Origin: Tribonema minus
Taxonomy: Eukaryota; Sar; Xanthophyceae; Tribonematales; Tribonemataceae
Length of the DNA stretch: 64,000 nt
Direction of reading: 5' to 3'
NCBI GenBank assembly: GCA_017506865.1
Contig: JAFCMP010000513.1
Span: 620,001 to 684,000, forward strand
Position numbers and translations under genes: made by a program. The notes beneath the pieces were generated by a model. That model worked only from the letters and a program-made list of their open reading frames with translations. It was not told where the DNA came from and ran no database searches. Positions 34,880 to 45,835 of this stretch are shown here, one piece after another (the first letter of the stretch is position 1; every line of letters starts with the position of its first letter).

Positions 34880-34945
34880 CTGGTGCGCATGCAGAGGCAC
34901 TTTGCTCAAGAACTGCGTGCCAGAATTTCAGCACAGGCATCATGA
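34880..34945 (+). other. Candidate coiled-coil exon downstream of the lectin
   Basis: Behind acceptor TTTGCCGCAG a short frame reads LVRMQRHFAQELRARISAQ, a regular amphipathic helix. It can end by a GC donor at 34936 or at the TGA ending 34945. The entry phase (0) matches a read-through of the lectin exon at 33843. It could be a 3' exon of the lectin gene; no family match. Confidence 0.35.
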
Positions 34946-35954
34946 AGTTGTGAGCACCGCACTGCATTTCAGCACGTGCTGTGGCTGCTGCTGGCTGCTG
35001 CTGCCCCACTCAAGCATCGGCCAAGAATAAACCTCCTCTGGACCCTGCTGTCAGCGCGTGTATACAAGTCTGCTGCCCGTTGTGCCTTTCGTGATTGTGT
35101 GTTTTGCCCCACAGCTCACACGAATAAGAAGGCGTTGTCTATACGTGTCCTCAGCATCCCCCCCCACCGACACACTCGGTCGTCATCACACACACATTGA
35201 ATCCCTCGACAGCTGACGCGATGAATGAGCCAGGCATGAGGCAGTTGTGGACATTGCACTGCATTTAGCATGTGCGGCACGGTCGCTCCAACCTTTGCAT
35301 GGACACGATTTCAAAATATTAGTTTGATGCTGGCGGCGTTGCGGGGGTTCGAGCGATGCATGTAGCCCGTGTTTCGTTTCAGTTGTGTTCACACATGCCT
35401 GCAGATAAAGGGTCAGGGGGTCGAATGCTCTGTAAGATGCGAGTACGTGGACTCAGGACGAGTGTGCCGCGCCATCAGATGGCGCATCACATCATCTGCA
35501 TGACGCAATTGGTGACTCACCTTGGAAAATTCCTACGGGGAGACCCAGGCTTCCGTCGAAAGTTGGTACGTTGTACAGATCACGTTTGGTGCCAGATCTC
35601 GCGAAACAGGCCGAAAGGCGCTGGCGGCTGGGACTTGGGCGAGAGCCGAGAGGACTGGCGAATTTCTATTCGGGTCGCCGCCGCCTGCGGCCGCTGCTTG
35701 CCTCGGCACGAGCGAGAAAAGCCCGGATGTCTAAGGCGGAGAAGTGGGCCACGTGGCCTTTTTATTGACACGTGGATAGTCTCAGAGAGCTTTTTTCACT
35801 GGGCAGATTCACTGGGTGACGCGTGTCATTTGGACACGTGTCACACGCTGGCCTTGCAGTCACCGTCATGCAGCGCCTACGGTGTGCAGTAGAGCAGGAA
35901 GCAGCTCGCAAGCAGGCTAAGCGAGGTTGGTGGCAACAGCTATCGTCTGCATAG

Positions 35955-36121
35955 ACCTGGAGCTGCACCTACACTTTCGATATGACACGACCTCCGTGCT
36001 GGCGCCTGTTGGCGCCCAGGATTGCTATGTCGACGCTGCAGTGCTTCCCGCAAGCGGAGGACGCATCTCGGAGCTGGAGCGCGTTTGTGAATAGCAGCAG
36101 CGCCAGCTCAGTGTACTGAAG
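35955..36121 (+). pseudogene. Candidate lectin 3' exon with in-frame TAG
   Basis: A coherent frame (ELHLHFRYDTTSVLAPVGAQ, then RISELERVCE, stop, QQRQLSVLK) runs from an acceptor at 35954 to a donor AAG|GTTGGC at 36122, interrupted by TAG at 36092-36094. The reading on either side of TAG forms one heptad-like coiled coil, so TAG probably replaced CAG. Whether this is a real premature stop, a sequence error or a different exon structure is open. I place it with the lectin gene because that gene's known homologues tend to have coiled-coil tails; this is inference. Confidence 0.4.
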
Positions 36122-36440
36122 GTTGGCGCGCCACCAGCCATACCAGCAGCCGCTGCAGGAATACCATTGGCGTTGAGAGCAGCAGCAGCAGCAGCATCAG
36201 CAGCACCGACAGCACCACCAACAGCAGCAGCAGCACCAGCAACAACACAAGCCATAACTTCGTACACAGGCAGTATCCTGGGGCCTGATGACGCCCAGGG
36301 GGGCTTCATCCACTCCTCGGCAGTGTTGCTCACATGCAGACGATTCAATATTGTGTCTATATTGCATACGTTCTGCATTAGACAGTTGTATACATACGTG
36401 CCTCAAAGTCAAGCGCTGATTCCTGGGTACGTTAGTACAT

Positions 36441-36516
36441 AGCGCAGACTAGGCTGCTGCGTTGACGCAAGCTTTTCGATATGCATAGGCAACCCGGCCT
36501 CCCTTGGGCCTTTATT
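36441..36516 (+). repeat. 95-bp dispersed element, copy 2
   Basis: Same left part as at 1243 (AGCGCAGACTAGGCTGCTGC), one-base differences in the middle, and a changed right end (TTTATTCATAAATTCC). Confidence 0.75.
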
Positions 36517-36545
36517 CATAAATTCCTGGGTACGTGAATACTCAG

Positions 36546-36679
36546 ATGTGTTACGCAAGGCCGGGTTAGCTAAGCGTCAGATCCACATTGAGCTGAGCAT
36601 ATCGCTGGCGCGGGAGTTGGCGGAGCGCGTCATGGCATACACACGTGGAGTGCGAATGCTGGGCTGTGTTGCGGCGCCG
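36546..36679 (+). other. Candidate exon, amphipathic helices (unrecognised)
   Basis: Acceptor ATACTCAG, then a frame reading QIHIELSISLARELAERVMA and YTRGVRMLGCVAAP up to a donor-like CCG|GTATCC. It lies between two copies of the 95-bp element. Without the splice, the frame would end at a TAG inside the second element. It could be another 3' exon of the lectin gene: its exit phase 0 fits the exon at 38228. Confidence 0.35.
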
Positions 36680-36698
36680 GTATCCAAACTCCTAGGGC

Positions 36699-36795
36699 AC
36701 AGCGCAGACTAGGCTGCTGCGTTGACGCAAGCTTTTCGATTGCATAGGCAACCCGGCCTCCCTTGGGCCTTTATAAATACAAGTCCATACGTACT
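36699..36795 (+). repeat. 95-bp dispersed element, copy 3
   Basis: Nearly identical to 1243-1338 over its whole length, including TTTATAAATACAAGTCCATA followed by CGTAC. Confidence 0.8.
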
Positions 36796-37821
36796 CAGAT
36801 GAAATGACGGACCCCACCTCACCTTTTCGCTTTTTACCTACTGCACGCGCGAGCGATCTGACAGCTGGTATCAGGTCGGGCTGCTCTAGAAACCTTATGA
36901 CGCGAGCGGCGTCAAGCGCCGTGCTGTAGCCACGGCGCTGTCCAAGAGAGGTGCACAAGAACCCTACATGGCCTGTGAGAATGAAGTGCGAACTGTATCA
37001 CGCTGTCGGTCGGCAAGCGTATAAGCTGCAGTAGAGCTGATGATCGACTTGCGCTATGATACTGCTACCCTTGGCTGATGCAGCACTGCTGCCGCTATCT
37101 TGGCGAGACTATGGCGCTGCCCATGAGTCTCCAAGAAAATTTGAGATCGAAAAAAAACGCCCTCTTTCGCAAGAAGAGGGGATTACGTCGTATTGCTGCA
37201 CGCGCGACCGCATCCTTCTGGCAGTCCATGCAGCAAGTGGTGAAGCTGCTTGCTGCACCATCACGCGTCTCATCTCAGTGTGTGTCAGGCGCAGGTCTGT
37301 GTGAGAGTGCGCTGGCGAGGTTGAGGATTCGATGCGGCCCCCGGGCGGGTCTCAGGGGGGCCTGTTGGCCAACTTCGGGGATCGCGCTGGTTAGCCAACG
37401 TGCAATCACAATCACGCACCACTTTCATGTATGTTTGTGGACGACAGCAGGGCTGCTATTTTGTTTTGTCCTTGTTCATTTTCTTCTTGGGGATTATCCC
37501 CCAGAACTTGAAGTTACTTCAGCGACAACACATGGCTGGACGGTCAGGTTTTTGAAGTACAGCGCGTGGGGGGGGGGTGTAATGGGCAGGTGCTGTTCAC
37601 CACGCATTTCCGATGTCCATGTTCATAGACGAAGGAAATGGCTGCTTTACAATATTTAACAAAAAACACAACGGTGAACTGATCAATTCCGAAGTAATTT
37701 CACCAGTAGACGAATCAAGTTCCCTGCTGCCGCACCATGACCGTTAGGAGTCTCCTCTCAGAAATCTATGTGCAGATCTTGTCGTCAGGCGCAGTCTGTG
37801 AGACCATGTCTGCGTGCAATG

Positions 37822-37864
37822 CCCCCCCCCCCCCGCCCCGACCCGGAGGGGGGGAAGGGGGGGG
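37822..37864. repeat. C-run / G-run hairpin
   Basis: A run of 13 C and CGCCCCGACC is followed by GGAGG and long G-runs, so the strand can fold on itself or form G-quadruplexes. No gene is nearby except weak frames. Confidence 0.7.
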
Positions 37865-38227
37865 CAAACCTGGCATACTATAGATAGTTCATTGGTGGAT
37901 AACATATCTTAAGTATCAGGTAAAGCGCATGCGAGCTAATTTAACGTGAGCGGTGCAGACGCTGCAAATCACGAGTTTACGGTGAATCAACTATAGTATA
38001 CGTAGCGGTTGAAGGTGCTGCTTCGTACATCACTCAAGCGAAAATCACATGAGGTGCACACCCTCGGTGTGTGTGAAGATCAGAGAACTGTTCCTTCTCA
38101 CACGTTCACGTCCGTTCACGTACCCAGGACTCGACCCACTCGTAGTGGGTCCTCTCCCCAATGAATGTAAATACAGCAGCGCGTTGCTCAGCCGCACACG
38201 GAATCCTGGGTTGGGTCTGCGACCCAG

Positions 38228-38627
38228 GACTCCGGCAGCGCCGCTGCCTTCAAGTATATTCTCGAACTCCTCGAGCAGCTTGAGCTGCTGAGGTACTCAC
38301 CGACGTCGTGACAACAAAAGCGGACAACACGAAAGTGACTTGACCCGCAAGAGCAGCAACGAACTTCTGCTGCGACCGCTAGCTTCGCACACACCATAGA
38401 CATACAGCAAGCCCTGTCCTGTTTTTCCAGCAAACAGGCGGATCCTCGTCGAGACACTCAGCATGGTGGCCGTAGTGGAAGGCGTCGTCCTCGGGCTGCT
38501 CGGCCTCGCAATGACGTCTTGGGATCTGGCTTTAGCCCTTAGGGGGCACAAGCACGCCAAGCTTCAGGATGCTACCAAAACCCGCCCTGACGGCGCTGAC
38601 ACAGAGGCAGTGGCGCCAGCAAAATAG
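38228..38627 (+). CDS. Two 3' exons encoding a C-terminal membrane anchor (partial gene)
   Basis: Exons 38228-38292 and 38438-38627 join in phase (AG|G) and read AAFKYILELLEQLELLRRIL, then a hydrophobic stretch VAVVEGVVLGLLGLAM, a basic turn RGHKHAK and a 20-residue polar tail ending in TAG at 38625. A single membrane span after a helical stem is the plain reading. TGTAATAAAA at about 39114 would serve as poly(A) signal 490 bp downstream. It is probably the 3' end of the upstream plus-strand gene, perhaps the lectin, which would make that a type I surface lectin. The join is not proven. Confidence 0.5.
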
Positions 38628-39129
38628 GGACAAGCGAGCTGCTGTGCGTGCACCGCCTGTGGCGAGAGGGCCGCTGTGTGCAGCAGCATGCGCGCATGCC
38701 GCCGTCTCGAGCACGGGTACGTGGCCAGCCAGAGTGCATGTTTTACGCTGGAGCGAGGATGGATATCAGGCAGTAGCCGCCCTGTAGCCGCCCTACACGC
38801 ATGCGAAGCAGAACGGGGGCGAGGAGAAGGCAGTTTGGAGGCGAGGATAGTGCATTCCCTGGCCCTTCAAGTTTCCAGCCTCGCACAGGTGACGGTGCTC
38901 TGTCGTGTTTGAGTTACATGCATGTTCCTCACTTTATGTATACGTCATTTGTGTTGTTTTTCACGAGGTCCGTGCTGCCGGGCGCGCATGCGAGCCACAG
39001 GGCTCTCAGGCAGCCGCGCTGGTGGCGCCGATGATAGATGTAGAGCACACGTCCGCAGGTCACTTCTCAGTTGACAGACACACAAGAGGGACGCGTGCAA
39101 GCACTGCCAAGACTGTAATAAAACGGTGT

Positions 39130-40815
39130 ATCTCTGTCTCTGTCAGCCACTTGTGCGCCTTCCATGCTTTGGTGCACTCGCTTCTGCGAGTTGAATGCAT
39201 CGAAAGTCTTCATGGAGCTTGTGAACGGCGCTCTATTGGCTGCGACGTTTGCTGTGATGCGACAACGTTGTCGTGTGCTTTAATTTGTTAGCAACAGCAG
39301 TGCTCCGCATGCGCATCTTGCCGTCATGGCAGGAGCAGCTCAGTGCAGGAGAGCATGTTTTGCCAAAGGTGCGTGATGATGCATGTCACGCTTTCATGCA
39401 TCATGCTATGAATAGTTTATGCTACCATGGTGTTGCGATACTGTATGCATGAACCAATGATTGTTACGAGCGCTGTAGGCATTGCCACATATACATACAT
39501 AACAGCATGCACAGCAGGGCTCTCTAGGCCGTCAATGCAGAACATTGCAGGTTGGCAGCTGCTTGTGGCTCACTTGTTGGAGAACATGATAAGGGGGCCC
39601 TTGTAGCTGTGAGCCCTTGCACTGGCCATTTCAGATGCGTCCGACGTAATGCAAGCTGCAAGGCATTGTTATGCAATACCTCTCTTCCTGTGCAGCAAGA
39701 TGTGGTTGTCTTGGCTCGATGTCTGGCCTGATTAGGTTGCACTATTTGGCCGCAGTCCCGCCCATACATGGCAAGCGTGATTTACTTGAGCAGTTACAAC
39801 TTTGTACTGATGATTGGTGTATCACTATGACCTTCATTACATGCGTGCGTGTCAGCCCCAGGCGATTGCAAACCTTGAGAGCGTGTGCTTGCCTGTCTCG
39901 CGGCATGTCTGGCAAATGCCCAGCCGGGCAGCATGTGCCAGCCCCACGTCTAATTTCATTGGTACTGCACCTAATGCACTGCTGTACAGAAATGCGTCCA
40001 CACTGCTGTACACAGAAGTGCATCGACAAAGCGACACTTGGATACGATGCGATGTAGTGCCTGCTAGTGCAGCCCAGACCACACTATGCACACAGATTAC
40101 TGTGAAGTTGATCGAAATCCGGTGAAGAGTTGGCCATAATGCCATTTCATACTTCTGAATAGATCATGTCAGACGAGCAATAATTACGTGGGCACGAATC
40201 AACTGCGGTGCATAGCGTACCAGACTTTGAACCGAGGTCTGCATGTAGAGCATCTGCACGTGTTCCTGCTGTCTACACACTTGCAAGTACATCATAAGCA
40301 ACATAGCCCAAGATGACGTGCATGGTATGCCTGCATAACAGATACATTGGAGCACAAGGCAACGAATGCAGCAACATTAGTGCCTTAACAGACCAGCACC
40401 AAACGAAGCAACAGGAGCAGTGAATTAACATTTGAAGCCGCAGGAGCAGCCAATCGACATCTGCAGAGGAAGGGACACATACTGCTGCAATCATTCAAGT
40501 GCAATGAAATAATGTTCATTCAGAGCGTGCTGTCCGTACTTTGTCGCTTGCCTGCAAGGCTACATATGTGCACTTCCGCATCTGCTCGATTCTGACAGCC
40601 AAAGTATACTGCTTGATATCCGTCACGCACACCTATATTGATAAGCAGCTGCGCATGTGCTCAACTGCAAGGAAATAAGCACAGTTTGTCCGCACTGTGG
40701 ACATGCTCGATGGCTGCATACACAGGAGACAAAGCTATGCCAGTGCATGAGTGAGATAAGATCAACTAAGTCACCACAGCCAGCGCTGCAGTAGAATGAA
40801 GCAGAAACTCTCATG
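39130..40815. other. Region without a supported gene
   Basis: Several frames of 90-130 codons overlap on both strands at 39670-40145. None has clear splice sites or a recognisable motif, and they contradict each other. No repeats of note. Confidence 0.5.
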
Positions 40816-41283
40816 TCAGCTTCCTTTGCGCTCGCTGTCCTCCGTATCTGCTGACTGAGCCGTGTCCACTCGCTGAGCGCTGCCTGCTGACTGTTGAAGT
40901 TTATCAACTATAACAGCTGGCACGTCTCCGCCCGCATGCGCACCCTCCTCAGCTCCAGATGCCACAGTGTCACTGCCGCCAGTTACACCCTCTGTATCCG
41001 CTGGTTTGGCTTCTGCAGAGTACGATGCCACGCCGCCTTGTGATGCTGCCGCTCTGAGCACACTGGTCTTCGGTGCACAGGAGAAGCTCTCGCCGCCTTG
41101 TGATGCCGCCGCTCTGAGCACACTGGTCTTCGGTGCACAGGAGAAGCTCCTGCGGCCGCTGCGCCGGCTCGCTGCCGCCACTGCCGCCTTGGCGCAGTCG
41201 CTGCACAGCTGCGGCCGCCACGGCGCCTGCGTGCGTATATGGCGGGGCGCACACGGTGTGCTGAGCGTTGCTGCCATTGCCAT
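40816..41283 (-). CDS. Hypothetical Ala/Ser/Asp-rich exon or small protein
   Basis: An open frame of 155 codons starting at an ATG and ending in a stop at 40816. The N-terminal half is basic and Ser/Ala-rich like a transit peptide. The C-terminal half is acidic and disordered (SGAEEGAHAGGDVPAVIVDK). In the middle, 60 bp is duplicated in frame (two copies of SFSCAPKTSVLRAAASQGG). The opposite strand is also open (40967-41293), so strand choice is uncertain; I prefer this one because similar acidic exons lie on the same strand at 42933 and 43812. Confidence 0.35.
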   Translation of the reverse strand: MAMAATLSTPCAPRHIRTQAPWRPQLCSDCAKAAVAAASRRSGRRSFSCAPKTSVLRAAASQGGESFSCAPKTSVLRAAASQGGVASYSAEAKPADTEGVTGGSDTVASGAEEGAHAGGDVPAVIVDKLQQSAGSAQRVDTAQSADTEDSERKGS

Positions 41284-41332
41284 TGCAGTTTGATTGGCCG
41301 CCTATTTGTGGTGTTGTTGTGCACTGTCGATT

Positions 41333-41515
41333 GACAATGAGTACACTTTGGAGCATGTGTATGAACGTGTTGCTGGCATGACGTTGCGACAGCAAGCCTT
41401 GCAGAGTGTGAAAGGGCTTGGCCCAATGATAGGCATGAAGGTGCACATGCAGCAGTCGTTCTCATTGGGTGAAGGAGCTATTGACTTCATCTGCGCCACT
41501 GCTGCGGCAAAGACC
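41333..41515 (+). other. Candidate exon or relic ORF (unrecognised)
   Basis: The frame reads YTLEHVYERVAGMTLRQQAL, then QSVKGLGPMIGMKVHMQQSF and GEGAIDFICATAAAK, with protein-like composition. A further plus-strand frame at 41616-41833 ends in SWLKRTLEL and a TAA. They could be relics of one inserted gene. No family recognised. Confidence 0.3.
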
Positions 41516-42044
41516 AATGGTACTCACATTGGCCGCTGCCGCTATCATGCAGCTTGAAAGATGAGTTCAAGGCCATGATCAAGGCTCAGCACTAATTCAC
41601 AATGACTTCATGTTGACGTCAACGCCTATGGCAGCAGACCGCTGTTTCTGCCATTGCACATCCCGATCAGCATTCGTGCTCATACGTCACTGCGCAATAC
41701 TTCACTCACCGAAGTGCCATTGTCCTCAGGGATGTCGGCGCCGCATCTGCACAGGGGAGCGTCATCGCTCCTGCACCTCTTCAAGTTGAGGTTGGGCTCA
41801 CCGCCAGCTGGCTCAAGCGTACCCTGGAGTTGTAAAAGTGCCGGAGAGAACACAGAATGTACTGTCAGGGGAGAATTTGGCGCTACAAGAGGCAGAATGA
41901 AGAGTGCTTGCCGCTTACACGTTTTCTGTTCTCCTGGTGGCTGGATGATTTATGATCATCATATGTAGTGCCACTGCTGAACATTTTTGAGCTAGAGGTG
42001 CAGTACGAACATGAAGGGCAGTCCACTTGTTGGCAGTCATGAAG

Positions 42045-42182
42045 TACCGAGATGCCATTTGGCGGCGGCGGCGTTTGAGTGGTTGTCGTTGCGACACTTT
42101 CAGACTGTCATACGACATGTAGATTCCTTACAGCTAGATGCCAATCATCTGGGCTTTTTCGCGCCCTGAGCGAGAATTAATA
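42045..42182 (-). repeat. Dispersed repeat, inverted copy
   Basis: Reverse-complement match to 2705-2850, sharing GAGTGGTTGTCGTTG and CGACATGTAGATTCC. Confidence 0.65.
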
Positions 42183-42932
42183 AAAAGTACATGCAGAGAC
42201 TGATGACCTCAACATGAGCCTTACAGCGCACTGCAAAACGGCACGTACTGTGAGTTTGGTGAAGTATTGATAAGCTACAACAAGAACAACCGCTAGCACC
42301 CCCAACTAGCCATATGCCGCACTTCGGTGCCCGATGGCAGCAGAAAGGGTGAAAATAGGGGCGAGAGGGCGGGTGTCCGCTTTGCTATTGTCGCAGAGAA
42401 TGGCGACTGATTCAACGTAGACGTCGCGGCAGCACTGTTGTCGTGCAGAATGGCGAGTGGTTCAATGCAGAAGACACGCAGCACTGGTAACGAAGTGACC
42501 GAGCACCTGCAAGTGCTGAAAGCCGTGCGGTACATGGCGCACGCAAAGATGTACTGCCTCTGACCGAGGCGAGCATTGGGAGTCCAAGTCATTGAGTCAT
42601 TGAGGGCTGTGCCCTGCCTGCTGCAGCACAAGTAATACATATAGGGCATGTGGAGGCTGTGGCTCTTGCCTTGCGAGCATGCTGCACTCGTTATGGATAT
42701 GGTGTTCTAATTGAAGGCCATGGCATAGACAGGTACATTCCTGTGTCCTGTTCCTGTATCACTGAGGCATGTTTCATGAGCAATTGCGATTTCTACCCCT
42801 GCTGTAAGTAGCAACCACATTTGACTGGAGCTGATGCTGTCACAGCAGCTGTTGAAACAACTGCTGTCAGCAGCAAGCCAATTTAAAATCATGTATGCCT
42901 GCGGCATTGTGCCGGTCTATACTTGAACGCAC

Positions 42933-43285
42933 CTCGGTGCTGTCGCCAACTTCACCACCATGTAGGCCAGTCAGCACGCCAACTTCGCTTCTGCTGTTGT
43001 CAACGTCGTATATCTCTATTGACGTGCAGCTTTGGTCAGCAGCACCACCACCATCACCACTGCCGTCCGTATGTTCAGGAACCTGGCTGGCGTCAGTTGG
43101 GACGTTGTCCAGAGCAGCCTTGTTTGCTGCTGTCGCAGACTTGATTGCCTCCGTGACTGGTTCCGCTGCGTCCTGAGCACTGCTCTCCACCTGTGTAGAC
43201 GGCCAGCCGTATACCACAGCTGCTCCATCAAAGGCGCTTGCTGGCGTTGCTACTCTTGCTGATGCACCTGAAGATGTTGCTGCAG
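42933..43285 (-). CDS. Disordered acidic exon of an unrecognised gene
   Basis: An internal exon of about 117 codons with donor GAG|GTGCGT at 42932 and an acceptor at 43279 or 43285. It is rich in Ala, Ser, Asp and Thr (ESSAQDAAEPVTEAIKSATA, then DGSGDGGGAADQ and SIEIYDVDNSRSEVG). No fold recognised; probably a long disordered linker. It may belong with the exon at 43812. Confidence 0.45.
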
Positions 43286-43519
43286 CTATGGCGCCATCAA
43301 TGCAGTACAAACAAATATGTGGCTGTCATGTTTAACACCTCCGGATGCGGAGCAATACCAGGCAACTGTATTAGCATGACATGCTGGGGGAAAGTGACAA
43401 CGTGCAAGTGGGCTGCTGTGAGGGCACGCACAGGTCATGCTCACATGGATAGATGATGAGATCTTAGCGGTCTGAAGAGTGTGGGCACGGTGGAGCAAAC
43501 ACTCAGCAAGGCTTGCACT

Positions 43520-43684
43520 ATGCTGAATACTCATTTAATACAAGTGGTGGCGATTATTGCAGTTGCCACCCTCTGTGCCTGTACGAATGCCGGCGAAAAT
43601 TGGCCGCCCGACAAAAGACGCCTCTCTCCAATCTGCGATACATGCGCAAAACCACCAGTGCTGAAGAAGCCATATTGTTGGTAG
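43520..43684 (+). CDS. Possible small secreted peptide
   Basis: A 54-codon ORF from ATG at 43520: hydrophobic N-terminus THLIQVVAIIAVATLCAC followed by a short basic, Cys-containing tail (SPICDTCAKPPVLKKPYCW). It looks like a signal peptide plus mature peptide, but it overlaps an equally open frame and has no other support. Confidence 0.2.
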   Translation: MLNTHLIQVVAIIAVATLCACTNAGENWPPDKRRLSPICDTCAKPPVLKKPYCW

Positions 43685-43811
43685 GACGCTTATGTTGGAG
43701 ATCTTCTGCTGCTCGGATCAAAGCTTGTGGCAATTCTGGTAGCGACAGCTGCCCGTTGTCCTCCTCAACAACGAAATCTGTTTAGTAGACATGTTCAGCG
43801 CTGCATCATAC

Positions 43812-43963
43812 CTCCACGGTCACAGTCGTCTGCACGCCAACAATCGTCCCACGAAGGCCGCCAGTACTTCTACCGCCAGATTGAGGATCGTCGGCCTCTG
43901 CTGATGCTTGCCCTCCCTCTAGCGGCGACATTTCCTCGTTGCAATTGGCTTGTGTCCACCTCA
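43812..43963 (-). CDS. Disordered acidic exon, same gene as 42933?
   Basis: Donor GAG|GTATGA at 43811 and acceptor ATCATAG at 43964. Reads EEMSPLEGGQASAEADDPQS and then GGLRGTIVGVQTTVTVE. Its composition resembles the exon at 42933-43285 on the same strand. No family recognised. Confidence 0.4.
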
Positions 43964-44532
43964 CTATGATCGAGATAGCGCACGCGGCGTACACAGGCCG
44001 CGCTGATGCTGCTGCCGAGGCTGAGCTTCGCCAACGGGCCACGCCACCCACACGCTGTCGGCAAAATCTTGCTGCTCAGTGGTGCGCCGACAAGCTTCCG
44101 CTGAAATGTGTTCCGAGTTTTGCAGCACTTCAACTTGGTGTGTGCAGAATTGAAGAGAGCGACGCACACGTTGGACCATATGAAGGCAGGCAGAGTGAGC
44201 AGTGTAGAAGGTGGTACTCGAAGGTAAACGAGTACATTTAATGCGCAACGCACGTGCACCTCATTGGCCCAAAGGCTGGGGAAGCGACAAAACCGGCTGG
44301 TTGAAGTTCTACTTAACTTCACATTCAAGCTTGGGCAGGAATCTTAACACTTCGTCAAATCATCACCTCAAACTTGGAATTGACATTTGCTCGGACCTTC
44401 ACAGGTGAGCAGCCATGGTACGCCATGTGCGTGTGTCTGAGCCGTGTACTACGTTGACTGTCATGGCAATGGCAGCGGCACGGTCATTACGTTCCTGGCA
44501 ATGCACACCCGCGCGCCGTAAGACTGGCGCAA

Positions 44533-45680
44533 ATGGAGGTGCAGGCGCAGAAGGCGACAGCCGTGGCTGCTGAGATTGCACGCCAAGAAGCTGTTGCCAG
44601 CGGCGGCAGCAGCGGCGGTGGCGGCAGCGGCGCCAGACCAGATGACGCCCGCACCGCCTCTTCTGCTTTCGTGAGCGAGGATGCGTCGGCGGCGCGCCCC
44701 GCCAACAATGGGCGCGGCGGCAGCGCGGCTGCGACGGCGGCGGCGGCGCTGACTGCGGCGGTGACAGCGGCGCTCGCCGAGGCGGCGGAGGCGCAGGTGG
44801 TCGTGGCGGTGGCGGTCGCGGAGCTGGTGAGCCGTGCAACTCGCCTGAGCGCTGAGGCGCTACTGCTGGTGCGCCGTGCGCCGCTGTTGTGTCATCGCAG
44901 GCGGGCCGCCCCCGCCTAGCTTGCGCGCGCCGCCGGTGTGCCCACGGGCGGCGAGCATGCGCGTCTCAAGCGTCGAGCTGAGCAGCAGCGTCACGCTGGG
45001 CTCGGCTGCGCGCGCAGAGCGCTGCGGCGCCCTCTGTGCCGTGCGCGCACAGAGCTGCGCACCTCGGCCGCTTCCGCTGATGGCGCGTCAAAACGCGCAG
45101 GATTGATTCCTCTCATCATGATGATCTCGCGCACCGCCCCCTTTGCACGGACCTGCCTCTGCTGCAGCCGCGTCAGGGGAAGCACCCGACGCGCGTCGCT
45201 TCACAAGTGTTGCTGCCGCGATGGTGCCCAGCAAGCTGCGCCACTCAATTGCTGGGCTGCTCTCAGACCGATGCGCAGCGCCTGACACCACACACTGTGG
45301 CACGCATTGCCGCCGCTGCTGCCGCCGCAGCCTGAGGAGTACGCGCGCGCGTGCAGGAGGAGGCGGCGGCGGCGGTGGCCGCTGCCGCCAACCGCAGCGA
45401 GGCAAGTTGAACGCGGCGCGCGTTTGCGGAGGAGGTCAATGCCGCACTGCGCGAGCTGCTCGCACGGCGGGCCGTCTCTTCGCGCCACCGCAACGTGCTG
45501 CAGCAGCTGTTGAGCGCCGCTGTGGACAGCACCGCGGCAGCCTCAGTGCGGCGGTGGCGGCACGCGGCTGCAGCAGCGCGGAGACCTCACCCAGGCCCCG
45601 CGGCGGCGGCGTTGGCGGCGGTGACCACAGCAAAACCGTCGCCGGCGCGTTCGGCTTTGATTGCGTGCGGCCAGTGTTGA
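44533..45680 (+). pseudogene. GC-rich Ala-rich coding-like block with internal stops
   Basis: First frame 44533-44919 reads QKATAVAAEIARQEAVASGG, then long Ala/Ser/Gly runs and VVVAVAVAELVSRATRLSAE. A second frame (about 45265-45600) reads VQEEAAAAVAAAANRSEAS, TGA, then FAEEVNAALRELLARRAVS and NVLQQLLSAAVDSTAAA. It is broken by TGA around 45341 and 45409. Helical, low-complexity protein. Either exons of a gene whose splicing I cannot resolve or a decayed copy. No family recognised. Confidence 0.35.
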
Positions 45681-45739
45681 TTGCTGCATGCTCGCCTGCG
45701 TTGCAATGCAGCTCGCATTGCCGCACGCGCAGCATGGAC

Positions 45740-45835
45740 CTGTCCGCGCAGGAGGCGCCGGCGCCGGCGCCGGCGCCGGTGCCGGCGCCGGTGCCGGCGC
45801 CGGTGCCGGCGCCGGCGCCGCCGCCGCCGCCGCCG
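45740..45835 (+). repeat. GCCGGCGCCGGT microsatellite-like tract
   Basis: About eleven units of GCGCCGGCGCCGGTGCCG-type hexamers, reading Ala-Pro on the plus strand and Gly-Ala in another frame. All long ORFs over this tract are products of the repeat. Confidence 0.8.

Noticed and set aside
34420-34953. 177-codon plus-strand ORF
   Set aside because: No recognisable family; composition typical of chance ORFs. Only the short helical segment in another frame at 34880 was kept as a candidate exon.
33918-36094. TAA/TAG reassigned to glutamine, as in some ulvophyte algae
   Set aside because: The CsbD-like gene and eIF3L appear to end at TAA and the PPR gene at TAG in sensible places, and TGA also interrupts other blocks. 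Decay or mis-modelled exons explain the data better, though the code was not tested.
37078-37659. 193-codon plus-strand ORF
   Set aside because: No motif, no splice signals, Cys/His-rich composition as in random GC-rich frames.
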